From Paramecium pentaurelia (Eukaryota > Ciliophora > Oligohymenophorea > Peniculida > Parameciidae): a stretch of DNA of 64,000 nt. The stretch is from NCBI GenBank assembly GCA_905183005.1, contig CAJJDO010000062.1:365652-429651 (forward strand). Reading direction: 5' to 3'. Within the stretch, counting starts at the first letter, position 1; each line of letters opens with the position of its first letter. The notes under the pieces were generated by a model, which did not search any database, had not been told where the DNA came from, and worked only from the letters and a program-made list of their open reading frames with translations. Below, piece by piece: positions 1 through 11,050 of the stretch. Position numbers and translations under genes: made by a program.

Positions 1-35
<35 letters not shown>
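1..35. repeat. (TTA)n trinucleotide repeat coding poly-Gln
   Basis: Perfect TTA repeat on plus, read as TAA (Gln) on minus inside the flanking coding frame. A second run lies near 140-168. Confidence 0.9.
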
Positions 36-38
<3 letters not shown>

Positions 39-933
39 TCTTATTTTAGTTTTATTATTAAGTTTCTTTTTTATTTTGAGAATCTTAGATTTATTATTAC
101 ACAGAATCACTCTATTATTATTTTGTTGTTTGTGCTTAATTTTATTATTATTATTATTATTATTATTATGATGATTATTAATCCTAATATTAATCTTTTA
201 GAACATACTATGGCAATTACACAAAGTCATCATTTCTGTTTCTATTTTATCTTCTTTAATTATATTATTTGTTATTGTAATTGTTATCATAATATTAATA
301 TTAATTTGTTCTTTTTTGATTCCATGTTTCATTATATGTATTTTTTTAATATCTTTATTAACCTCTATCATTTCTATAATTTTATTATTTTTCATTTTGA
401 TCATAATAATCTTCATCTCTATTTCTAATATCTTCTTTATTGTTTCTGTTATTGTAATTCTATGATGAACTTATAAATTATGAGATTGAATACTTGAATT
501 ATTTTTGATTATAACCAAATCTTTCATTATTTCTGTTGTTTCTATATTCTGGTTATTTATGGTATTAATCACTTTATTTTCTATTTTTTTTCTAATCTTC
601 ATCCTTGTTTGAGTATTTCCTATATTTATTTTGAGATTTTGATTTTTCGTTATCATTTGTAATCCAATCACCATCGCCATCGTCGTTATCGTCTACTTTT
701 TAGAGACATTAGATATCTCTTTCAACTAATTCAAATTAACAATAGTGTCTTTTAGCAATACTATAAACTTCGCTTTCCTAAAAATTTGAATTAGAGTTCA
801 TTACTTTAAAATGATACTTTTGTGAAAGTCGATAAATTTCATCTCTTTATTTCTAATCTAAAGTGCCTCTTTTCTATTTCCACTCAACTTCCGCAGGTCT
901 TTAATCTTTAGTCTCACTTTCGCTGTCACTCAT
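1..933 (-). CDS. Poly-Q/N-rich basic protein, 5' part (runs off window)
   Basis: An open frame of 311 codons with the ciliate code (TAA and TAG as Gln) runs from ATG at 933 to the window edge without a TGA. The N-terminus is MSDSESETKDQ, followed by a moderately complex segment of about 90 residues. A long low-complexity region rich in Asn, Arg, Lys, Gln and Tyr then ends in uninterrupted Gln runs encoded by TAA repeats (1-35 and about 140-168 on the plus strand). I recognise no catalytic domain. The composition resembles RNA-binding or condensate-type proteins, but that is inference. The 3' end lies outside the window. Confidence 0.7.
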
Positions 934-2123
934 TAAAAAAAATATTTATAAAAATTAGTATCAAGAATTCGATTCTATCGTAAGCAAATCATTTATTAAT
1001 TCTTAATTATCAATTATTCTGAGAAAATCGATAAATGCTAGAAATTCTTAAAATCTGCTATTAATTAACTCGTTAAAAGAAAAAATAATGATAACTTTTT
1101 AAATTGCAAAAATATTTTCAAGCGGTTAAAATAAAAAACACACTTTTCATTTGTTAACTATAACAAAAAAATGATAAAAGTTAAAGGAAATTATTGTTGA
1201 AGTATATTTAAAATATTAATTAACTATCTTTGTTGAAGAAATAATTGATTTTGCTGTGAATTGCATTCTCAATTTTATCATATTATTATTAATATATAAA
1301 AAAATATATTAATTAATTATTTATTAAATCTTAATAAATATATATATATTATTAATTAAATTTATATTATTTCTTTTAATTAAATCCTTGGATAAAATTT
1401 AGTGTGTCTCCTTTTTATTCTAAACCAATAAAATATAAATACTTTATTATCAAGGCAATTTTTGCATGATAATTATCATTCCTTACCACTTTTATATTAA
1501 TTTTAGTGACACGTAATAATTTAGGTTGTTTGGTTCTAAGAGGAGTAGAGTATGATGTAAAATAAATTATAATTGATTTATTATTGGATAGTTTAGAGGA
1601 GTGCTTCAAATTTAAGAAACTTTATCACACTTAAAAATCTTACTCAATATTCAAAGTTAAATTTACATATAATTTTGTTCTTAAATGAAGACTCTTCACA
1701 ATTCGAAGATAGTCTTATTCATTATTTAATATATGATTAATAATTCATACTTTCATTAATCTTCAGCTGTGTAATTTAGAAATAAATATGTACAAGAAGA
1801 TGAAAAATTCTCCTATTGATAAAACGTTCAAAATGTGTATTGAATCATATATTTAATAAGCTTTTAGTTCACTAGATTCTTTTTAAATGAGCAATTTAAA
1901 TACAATTGTATTGTTTACATAATTAAATATTAGTATAATAATAAGAATTTGATAAAATCTTAGAGTTGATATTTAGTGAAATGAAGAAATATTTCCATTA
2001 ATATTAATTTTAAATTATTTTTCAAACTTTGTGCTAAACAACTTTCATGTAAAACCCTTTTAACTTCGCCTAAACTTTATCAAACCAATTAAATAGTAAT
2101 TAAAATTTTAATGGTTAGGTTTC
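934..2123. other. AT-rich gap without a convincing gene
   Basis: About 1.2 kb between divergently oriented genes (minus start at 933, plus start at 2124). It holds runs of A/T and TA repeats. A minus-strand open frame begins at 1609 and stays open for over 100 codons in ciliate code, with a first part of fairly normal amino-acid mix. It then degrades into Ile/Tyr/Gln-rich sequence, and no domain is recognisable. I do not call it a gene. Confidence 0.5.
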
Positions 2124-3608
2124 ATGAACATACATCAATAAGTGATATCAGAGCTCTCTAATGAATTAGAAATCAATAATCTTCCTTAAATGACTCAATC
2201 AATTACTTTGTAAGAGAATTCAGCTATGATAGAAGAAAAATAGGTACAATTTTTTTATATACTAGTAACAAAACCACCCAACAGTTAAAAAGGGTACCTA
2301 GAACGAGGAGAACGCTTAGTAGATTTTAACTCCAAGAAGGATAAGTCATGATTTCAATAGAGAATCTCCCTTCGTCAAAATCAGCGTCTACAAGTAGCAC
2401 CAAATGTCGAATTAAAAAGTTTACATTCTCCAAGATGATAAGTATTTTAATTTGATTATACAAGAATAATTGGTAGTAACAAGGTCTAGAAGAATGAAAT
2501 CTCTATAATTCGTCGTAAAAAACAATAACATTAAGGAGATAACAACATAGATTTAGGTAATTATTTATGTTATAACTAATAGGTCTTTCTTCATAGGAAG
2601 CACATATTGAGTAAGTCCCTTGCAAAATTTCAACAGAGTTCGGTTTTCGTCATTCAAGTAGAATCACTCCACAAATATTTTGTTTTTTATCATTAAAATA
2701 TTTCCATACAAGATTTTCAGAATTGCCTTCAAATATCTTCAAACTTATTCACTAATTTATCAAGTAGTTCTTATTATAATTTTAAGAGAAAAGCCAAATT
2801 TTTACATTTAGGATTGTGGAACAGCTTTAAAAACTCTAGTCAGGATTTAAAAAGAAAGTCCAAGAATAATGGAAGAAAATAATAGTTATTTAATTGGAGC
2901 TGATTTCTATTTTCATGTAGTTCAATTGAATTCGATACCAAAATAATTGGATCATAAGAAAAAGAATCAGGAATCTCCAAATGAGTATTTTTTTTAGACT
3001 CTTGTAAGAGAGAATGAAAAATATCGAGCTCGAATTCATGGTTTAACCAAAGAAGAATAGGAAGTCTTTTAAGGTATTTTAATATATTGATTTTAGTATA
3101 CTTATAAGAGTTTAGAAAACTAAAGAAAAAAGGAAGAAAACAATATTAACTCTTAAATTGTGATAGACCATTTCTTAAAATTCAATTTGATACACCAGTA
3201 TCTAGACAAATAGCTATTTTTTTTGGAAAGGCTGGATAAGAACAAACTTTTAAAATAGGAAGATCTTAAGATTGTGACATTATTGTCAATATGAATACTA
3301 TTTCTAGAAAACAAACTTAGATTAAGTTCAATAAGAATTATTGGGAAATCTAAGATGGAGAAGGAACACGATAATCAGCTAATGGAACTTGGCAATCCTT
3401 ATAACCATATGAGCAATCCTTATTGGATACTAAACCTAAATTAAGTGTACCAATTCTGATTGAAGATAAAATGGAAGTGAAAATATGTGAAAACATTTTT
3501 AAATTTGAAATGATTGGATTTGGAGTTTCAAAAAAGTAATAATATTTAAATATCTTTAGACGAAAATTGACTAATACGTTGTACTAAGAATTGACTTAAA
3601 ATGATTGA
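2124..3608 (+). CDS. FHA-domain protein
   Basis: The C-terminal third is a forkhead-associated domain. A GRS motif precedes the pattern C-D-I...I-S-R, then W-E-I-Q-D and S-A-N-G-T, the usual layout of the phosphothreonine-binding loops. The N-terminal part has no recognised domain. Four introns fit: 22 nt (from about 2240), 40 nt (from about 2556), a non-canonical GTC-start intron of 47 nt at 2839-2885, and 23 nt (from about 3074). Removing them gives 450 codons plus stop, in frame. The 47-nt junction is the weak point. Without it the upstream frame stops at TGA 2927-2929, and the FHA part would start at ATG 2869, giving two overlapping genes. FHA domains bind phosphothreonine peptides; the partner is unknown. 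Confidence 0.65.
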
Positions 3609-4100
3609 AATTCATTTAATGTGATTTTCAAAAATTATATATATATATATATATGTAAATAATATAATAGATAATTATTGTTAATAATTTTTATTATTTG
3701 TACAAATATCTTTTATATATATATTACTCATTTATTATAGAATTATAATTATGAGATTAGGATAATTAAAAAGAAAAACGATGAAAATATTTTAATATAA
3801 AATTAATCTAATTACGAAGAACACAGTTAAGCCATTCATAAATTATATGAACACACTATAGTATATAAAATAATGAATAATTTGTTTATTATATTATTAT
3901 ATGATAAAGGGAATGATTATCTATCTAATTTTTAAATATTCTTCAATATTTAAAGTAATATTAATGACTTAAATTGTTTAAGGAATATGTTGATTAGAAT
4001 TCTTTAAGAATCATAAAATGGTGGATTTTAATATTAATTATCATCAATATAAAATTCTATATTTTTATTCACAATAATTTGAAATATTATTAAATTATTC
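3609..4100. other. AT-rich intergenic stretch
   Basis: About 490 bp between two plus-strand genes, with a TA dinucleotide run near 3640-3655. I see no coding frame. Confidence 0.6.
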
Positions 4101-4994
4101 ATGGCATAATTAGGAGAAGAATTCAAAGGCAAAGTTGATGAATCTCATAAGGGTGAAAAGGATTCAAAGGAATAGTCTGGCTCTTAGTAGGAGGACAAGA
4201 ACATCTAATAAAATGAAGAAAAGCCTAGAAACTAAACTTAACCTTTAACACTTTTTAGCGGTTTGAATTCTGGATAGAATTTGTTTAATAATAGTGGAAT
4301 AAGTTTAAAACCAGGTTAGCTATTTACAGGAAACATCTTGAATTCATCAGCCTAACCATCATCAGAAATATTTTCATCATTGTTTAATAATAATTCCAAT
4401 TTAGAAATTAAATCTGTAAAACCTTAGCCTGAAATCAGTTAACAAGCATCTAAAGAGAGTGATGGAAGTGATGATGATGGTAAATATTTTAATTATTTTA
4501 TTATTAGGATAAGATGAGGATAATGAAGATTAATAATACTTATAAATTGAATAAAAGTATGATTATACACCAAATACAGAATAGATTACCAAGGTAAAAA
4601 TTATTAATTATTTTATAAAGTAAGATATTGAGAAGTTTAGAAAGAATACTAATGAAATTCTTGAGAAAGGAATTGTCACAATTGAAAAAGCAAATAATGG
4701 AGAATGTTATTTCTTTGTTTATAGGTATAATATAAAATTAAGAAAAGAAATGAAAAATAAGAAGTCCATTATGCAGGTTAATTGGTTAAAGGACTTTCAG
4801 TTACTAAGCCTTTAGGGTAGAAATAGGAAAATCTTCTTCTTAAAGCAATAAGCAAAAAATAAAAGGAGGACTAAAATGAATAATAAGAAGTTGCTGAAAA
4901 CAAGTAGTTTACAATAGACACACTTAAATTGATGTTCACAAATAAAGAAGGAGCTGAAGCATTTAAGACAGAATTATCAAAGGCATTGTAATGA
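4101..4994 (+). CDS. Ran-binding-domain protein, Nup50/RanBP1-like
   Basis: Three introns (28, 27 and 23 nt) leave 271 codons plus TGA, in frame. The N-terminal half is Ser/Gly/Gln/Phe-rich with spaced LF/FSG-type motifs (LFSGLNSG, LFNNSG, LFTGN), followed by an acidic DDDG-DEDNED stretch. The C-terminal about 130 residues look like a RanBD fold: a GECYFFVYR strand, a basic middle strand, and a final helix with FTNKEGAEAFKTEL, matching the end of RanBP1/Nup50 domains. RanBDs bind Ran-GTP at the nuclear pore or in the nucleus. With FG-like spacing this suggests a mobile nucleoporin or transport cofactor. Identification is by pattern only. Confidence 0.6.
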
Positions 4995-5073
4995 AAATAT
5001 GTAAAAATTATGTTGCTTAAAAAATAAATAAAAATCTTATTCTATTTTAATGTAATAAAAACATAAAATAATA

Positions 5074-5795
5074 TCAAAGCTTGGTTTATTCGCATATATG
5101 ATCTAATTTTTTTGCATGTTCTTGATTATGAATCATTGTTTTGCAATTAATTCCAAACCAACATTGAGATCTATTTTTTAGGTCATCTGGCAATTAATTT
5201 TTTATAGCAATTCTATATCTAAACACAATTTACTACCATATTAATCCAAAGCAGTAATTACATACAGCCTTTTATATTAATATCAATATATACTGTATCA
5301 GGACTTAATGTCAAATCAATATTTCTAATAGGATTAGCCAGAATTTTATTGCTTTCAATATATCTGAATTATCCTTTATTAATGCAATTCTCTAACATAA
5401 ATTTAAATATGTCTTATGTAGTAATATTGTTATTTTTCTAATAATCAAGAAAACCTTTTTATTCTATATAGTTTTATCTAAAACATTGAATATCAACAGT
5501 TCCAGGAACTTTATGTTCTTACAGTTTATGCATAGGATTTTAATTGCTAATTTAAGAGCAATTTTTATTATAAATTGAACAAAAGAATCTCTCACACAAT
5601 TCACATCTAAAAATTAGTCTTTTTTCATTTAAATCTATATATTATATAAAATATAGTACCAAATTTAGGCATTTTTGATTAACAATTAGTACAATTAATA
5701 TGTTATTATCCTCTTTTTTGGCATTGAAACCCATTGATGGCTTTTAAACAAGTAACACAATCTTTTGTAACTGGTCCATCATAATTAGATTAATC

Positions 5796-5847
<52 letters not shown>

Positions 5848-6694
5848 GGTTATCCTCTTCCTCTACCCCTTCCTCTTGAAGGTGGTACATTTTAAACAAT
5901 TGGAGCTTATGGTGGAGGAGGAGGAGGAGGTGCTGAATTAAAAACTAGTGCATCACCTTTTATCTTATTCTTTTCATCCATTTCCTTATATTCTTCTGGA
6001 GGTCTTTTCTTTTCTGGATTCATTAACAAATATTTTTCTACAACATTATTAACCATTGGATTTTTATTAACTTATTAGACCTCTTTTCTGCAAGAAGGAC
6101 ATGTTTTTTATTTAACCATCCAATCTGAGAAACAAGCTCCACAAAAATTATGTAAACAAGGCATAAGAGAAACGCATTAGAAAATAAGATCATCACATAT
6201 AGGACAATGAATATCATCTTACATATCCTCCATCATTTATAACTTCTTTTATTATTATTCATCTAATTAGGCGGCTACTTTCACTTCTTTGACTTATTAA
6301 ATTATTAATGTAAATCCAATAATTTCTGAAATAGGTACTTTACTTTTATGCAAAATAAATATTTCATCGCCATTTTTAACAATAATTTCATTGTTTTTAC
6401 CAATTTTTTAATCGCCAATAAATGTACCATTAGTTGATAAATCTTGAAGTTAAGCTATATTATTTTCAACATCCCATTTTAATTTACAATGTGTCCCAGA
6501 TAATCGATTGTCAGGAATTATAATTTTGTTTGTTGGCATTCTTCCAATAGTAATCTAAATATATGTTTAGATTCTACTTCACTATCAAAAAGATCTTAAG
6601 AGCTAACTTTTGCTCCATTCATTGATATTAATTTACCCCATGGTTAATTTAAAGAAGCAACTGGTGCTTAATCTAAATCTGGAGTTCCTTACAT
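5074..6694 (-). CDS. CHFR-like E3 ubiquitin ligase (FHA + RING + Cys-rich C-terminus)
   Basis: Three introns (23, 25 and 43 nt) leave 509 codons plus TGA. The N-terminal FHA domain begins with PWGKL and carries ITIGR, LSGTHC and STNGTF at about residues 18-125. A C3HC4 RING follows (CPIC...C.H.FC..C...CPSCR). Then come a proline run, an RGRGRGRG patch and about 16 consecutive Gln (TAA repeat near 5799-5846). The C-terminal part is cysteine-rich and ends C-W-F-G-I-N-C...H-A-K-K-L-D-H-I-C-E-Q-T, very close to the CHFR zinc-binding tail. CHFR-family ligases act in a mitotic entry checkpoint and bind poly(ADP-ribose) through that tail. ATG 6694 was chosen because it keeps the conserved PWGKL strand. 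The last intron (43 nt) is long for this genome. Confidence 0.88.
5799..5846. repeat. (TTA)n repeat coding poly-Gln in the CHFR-like protein
   Basis: About 16 TTA units on plus, read as a TAA (Gln) run on minus, between the RING part and the Cys-rich tail. Confidence 0.9.
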
Positions 6695-6764
6695 TAGAAT
6701 TGAATAAGAAATTAAATAATTCAAATAAAAGGGTAGTATATATTATAATATATATTTTTTTGTA

Positions 6765-8225
6765 TCATCTTCTTTTGTTGATAACAACTGCTTATTTTGG
6801 AAGTTTGGTTTCTAATGATTCATGTTTTGGTCTCTTGATTGAGATTGGTTTTTTATTTGGAGGAGGATTGTTATTTGCTTTAACACTCTTTTTGATAACA
6901 GTAGATTCTTAACTTTTAGTTGAATGAGGTTATATATTTTAAGATTTCTCTTGTAAAACATCTTGATCATAATCATGATGATTTTCAAATTGAGCAGTAC
7001 CTATTGATTAATATTAAGGATTTTTTTCAAGAAGAGCCAATTATCCAAATTAAGCAGCAATTGATCCAGTAACATAATACTCTTTTATTGATTAAGAAAT
7101 TGAAGATTTAACAGAATAAGGATGAATTTCCACATTTTATTTTTATAATTTTTTAGGTGATTCTTCAAATTGTTATTTACAATCTTCGTTAGAATTACTT
7201 ATATCTTGATATTAGAAAGATTCTTTATGGATCTAAACTAATTCTTAATGTTTCTATTCTTCTTAATTTAATTCACATAGAGTCACAACTTATTATTCAT
7301 TTACTGGTTATGTATTTAATGGTTATTTAGGTTCTTCCTCTGTTAATTATAGTTAAATATCATATAATTGTGCAAAAGAAGTGCTTAATTCTGTCATTGT
7401 TGGTCTTGCATTTGGATCTAATTACAACATTTATTTGATAACATTTTTTAGAACATAGCCATTTCTTACACCAAATTCATCAATAGCTTCATTAATAACA
7501 CCTATTATATAATATTAATATTTACTTTAATTTAAAGTGCATGTTTCTTTATCATAAAATGATTGTACATTACCATTACCCCAAAGTTCTAAGGCAATCA
7601 AACCTAATTGATAGACTTCACTTTATTCATGATTATATTGAGGTCTTAGATCCTTTTTTCCAAATGCAGTGACTAATTCTGGAGATAAATACCACAAACC
7701 ATCATTAGCTAATATGCGTTTATAATGATTATATCCAGTCAATTAAGTACAATTGTTTAACTTTATTTCTCCTTTTGATTTATCAATAAGTATAAAATCA
7801 GGTGTAAGATTTCCATGTACTTAATTATGTGTATATAGTTCTCTTAATCCTTCAGATAATGATTTTAGTACAAATAAACAATTTACTGATGCTTATTTAA
7901 TTATCTCCCTAAGAGTAATATCATAATATTCATATAAGGCAGAAACCTTATAAAAAGTACTACATAAATTGGATTCTTCTTGAGTATCAACTTCAACCAA
8001 TTTAACAAGTTACTGTATACTATTAAATTGTTGAGTCTCTTTTAAAATCTTGTATAAATTTGTATAGTCTTCTTAATTTTAACATGTCTTTGAAACCATG
8101 GCATATAAATTTCCTTGTGATTCTACTATTTTAAATGATCCATAAATATCATTTTCTTTATAACCTAATATTGTGAAGTTCTTTGATTTAATTATTCCCA
8201 TTGCAACAGATTATTGTGCACCCAT
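6765..8225 (-). CDS. N-myristoylated pseudokinase
   Basis: Intronless frame of 486 codons. It starts MGAQQS, a good N-myristoylation signal (Gly2, Ser6). Residues about 15-285 follow a protein-kinase fold with the catalytic residues changed. There is no glycine-rich loop motif. The HRD-loop is VHGNLTPDFILI, so the catalytic Asp is Asn and the Asn that helps bind metal is Phe. No DFG is present where expected (a LNNCTQ segment). The APE-like SPE and the later DPNARPTM (kinase subdomain XI type) are kept. The C-terminal about 200 residues are Gln/Ser-rich and end basic (KRPKHE...NKRR). It lies 70 bp upstream of the CHFR-like gene on the same strand. It is probably a membrane-tethered scaffold or regulator. 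Fold assignment is fairly safe; role is unknown. Confidence 0.8.
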
Positions 8226-8289
8226 ATAAATTGAAAAATAAAATATAATAATAATTTATCTGTTAAATAAAAGTATCAGTTAAAAATAA

Positions 8290-10302
8290 TCAAAATTAAT
8301 ATCCATTTTTTTATATTCTCATTTTTATTTTCTCTAATTTTTATTCATTTTCTTATCTATACTATTCCTCTTATTTATGATTATTGTATTCCTTCATATC
8401 AAATTTGAAATCACCGATAGATTAGTCCATAATTAATAAAGAACATTATATTTTAACAATTAAATCCCTTAATTACTATGCTTATTTAGGTCTTTCTACC
8501 ATTAACTTTTTAATATGACTATAAATCTGTTAGTAAAAGTAAATAAAAGAAATATCTCTAATACTTTAATCCAAATTTAGATTTAATAATGGAATTATTT
8601 TCTATTAATTTTTTTTATCAAGTTTATCAATTTTAAATTCACAATTTTATAATAAAGTTTATACTTCATTTTTTACAATATTATTTTAATTAAAAAATTC
8701 CTCTTTAAATTCTTGATATTTCTAACTTTCTATATATTCTTAAAAATATTAGAATTTATAAATATTATGATTATTTTTTATACTATCTTCTAATTACATT
8801 CTTAATTAATACATACGTTTAAATACTATAAATAAAGGCATCATCCATAAATTATTCTTTGCATCCAAAGTAGTTATGCATTTAGCAACAGTCTTTCCAA
8901 TCATATTTAAACATTCTATATATTCTTTATATTTTTCAGTATATTATTCAAATTCTTTAACTACATCTTCCTCAAATTTGATAACTTTAATGGTTGATTC
9001 ATTATCTTTTGGAGGTAACTATTTATGTTATGGTAATTTGAAAATTATTTTCTTTTCATGTTAAATAGTACTCTTCTCTTATAATTATTGTAAAGTACTT
9101 AATTATTCATTTTCATTTGTAATTTAATTTTCTTAGGAATAAAAATTTTAACTAACACTAGCATTAATCGAAACGAATTTAGATTATGAATCTTCAGGAG
9201 TCATTGTTTAAGTATTTAAAAAGAAATTATCATATGAAATGTTTTGGTGAATAGTTTATAATGAATTTTCTGTTTTAAATTATGATCTAATCTGTTAGGT
9301 TTATGATTGTGTATTCAAAATTATAGGTGAATGTCTATTTGGATGTTCCATTTTATTATGATTTGGAGTAGATTACATAGATCCTGGTTTGATTAGATTT
9401 ATATTTGGATGTATTGTTCTTCTGCAACGTACAATCCTCTAATTCTCTTAAGAGTCATCTTCTTATCCATTAATAGATGTTTTCTAATGCTCATATAGAG
9501 ATCCTAAGTGTCTTTTACTTCTAGATCTAATATTGCTTTGCATCCTTTGAACTGCTAAACTATATGAATTTAGAGTTGAATTTAATTTATATGGCTATTT
9601 ATAATACACAGCAACTGGAGGAACTTCTTATTTATTAACATCAGATATTAGATAATAACCAAGATTTTCCCAAGAAATTCTTTTATGAATATCTTCTAAC
9701 ATAGGTAATAATATCGAAAATTCATTAAAATTTCTAATGTATTCAATCTACTATTCACAATTCATATATTTTAGTGGTTTGTATTATTGTCTAGATAAAA
9801 ACAGTTTTAATATTAATAATGCAAGCTAATTTGTTGGAGTTGAGTCTTTTTAGACTTTTTTATTCAAAACTCCAATATCTAGTATTTTTAATTGATCTTA
9901 AACTTAAAATAGATTATATAGAGAGAAATCCAACTATTTATTCTATTTCAATAATGAATTATATGCCTTATATAATTCAATAAGAATTCTTCTTACACTT
10001 TCTGTCTTTCTCCCTTCCATTAAGTCTTAATCATTTAAATGATATAATTCGCCTATGAAATATAATTCTGTTTTGTTATCTGAAATTTTTACATCTTCTA
10101 TTAGAACTATTTTTTGATTTGTTACTTCCAATTTAGCACCTAATTCTTTTGTTACTCTCAAACACAACCCTCCACATTATGCAAGAGGCATTAAATCAAG
10201 TCTTCTATTTACACTTAAAGAAACCATAGGGATATTTCCATTCCGTGCTTAATGAATTACAATTTGATCTGTTTGATAAATAGTATGAATTATTTAATAC
10301 AT
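8290..10302 (-). CDS. Unknown 670-residue protein, possible degenerate kinase-like N-terminus
   Basis: Intronless frame of 670 codons (2013 nt) ending at TGA 8290-8292. I do not recognise it with confidence. Residues about 100-165 read LDFSLYNLF...LKILDIGVL...PTNQLALLILKL. This resembles the catalytic-loop/DFG stretch of a protein kinase with the HRD lost and DFG changed to DIG, so it may be a second pseudokinase; this is weak. The centre is Ser/Asn/Gln-rich and basic. The C-terminal 200 residues are helical with charged, coiled-coil-like sequence ending in a Lys/Glu-rich helix. It is divergent from the plus gene at 10343 with only 40 bp between start codons. Confidence 0.65.
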
Positions 10303-10342
10303 TAATTAATGGGAAGCTCTTAATGCTGTTCTAGTTAATCAG
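10303..10342. promoter_or_regulatory. 40-bp bidirectional intergenic spacer
   Basis: Only 40 bp separate the ATG codons of two divergent genes, so both start signals must lie in this spacer or inside the genes. No specific element is recognisable. Confidence 0.5.
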
Positions 10343-10951
10343 ATGAAAAATTTGAGATCATTCTTAAAAAAGATATCACTGATAAGTCCAACAAGAAATC
10401 CATTAAGAAATCATCCAAAAAATAATAAGAGTATTCTTACACTCAAATTAAGGGTTCCTGATTCCAACGAGAAACTTATTGTCCATTCCAATAAATAAGA
10501 TGAGCCAGCCACTCCAGGATTTGCTGATCTAAAATCTTATGGAAGCAAACAATCAGAATAATCTTAAAAACAAATATAATTAGTAGCAGAAATTGAGATG
10601 AATCCTGAAGACATTTTAAGAAATAATGACAATCTTTAATAAAGTCCTATCTAATCATAACGCTCTTTAAAGAAAAAAAGAAAAGATGATTCACCAATTT
10701 GTGATTTTTAACCTAAGAATTCTCTAAAATCTTTTGATTCCAAAAAATTGACAAAACTCAAATCCTTATCAGAAAATAGAGTTAGATTTGATGATAATAA
10801 AGATAATGATAGTTAAAGAAGCAATAGTGCAGACAATAAATCTGTTAAAAGCATTATGAAATAAGAATTAAAATATAGTCAATTTCGAAAAATGTAAACA
10901 TATGGTGATGTAGAATCAAGAAAGAAAGTCTAATTTTCAATTAATAAATGA
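10343..10951 (+). CDS. Basic 202-residue protein with two RVxF (PP1-docking) motifs
   Basis: Intronless frame of 202 codons. It is Ser/Lys/Asn-rich and probably disordered, with no folded domain. Two short motifs fit the protein phosphatase 1 docking consensus [RK]V.F: NRVRFDD around residue 150 and KKVQFSIN at the very C-terminus. Each lies in a basic, Ser-containing context typical of PP1 regulators. Other features are TPGF and a KKKRKDD patch that could be a nuclear localisation signal. Divergent with the 670-residue gene. A PP1-regulator role is inferred from the motifs only. Confidence 0.7.
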
Positions 10952-11050
10952 TAAAACTATAATCATTCTTTTTAAATCTTAAGTTCATATTTTATTTAAA
11001 CCATTTCTATTTTTAGTTCAAGTCAAATATTAATATAAATAGGCTATTAA

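Noticed and set aside
1..35. (TTA)n at the window start as a telomere
   Set aside because: Ciliate telomeres are G/T-rich (GGGGTT or GGGTTT). This repeat is in frame with a poly-Gln coding region.
1415..1609. Minus-strand 64-codon frame as a gene
   Set aside because: No domain, no good continuation in ciliate code and no intron-supported structure. Left as a low-confidence note in the gap entry.
6610..6912. Hydrophobic plus-strand frame
   Set aside because: It is antisense to the pseudokinase and CHFR-like genes; the A-rich coding strand reads as Leu/Phe/Ile on the other strand.
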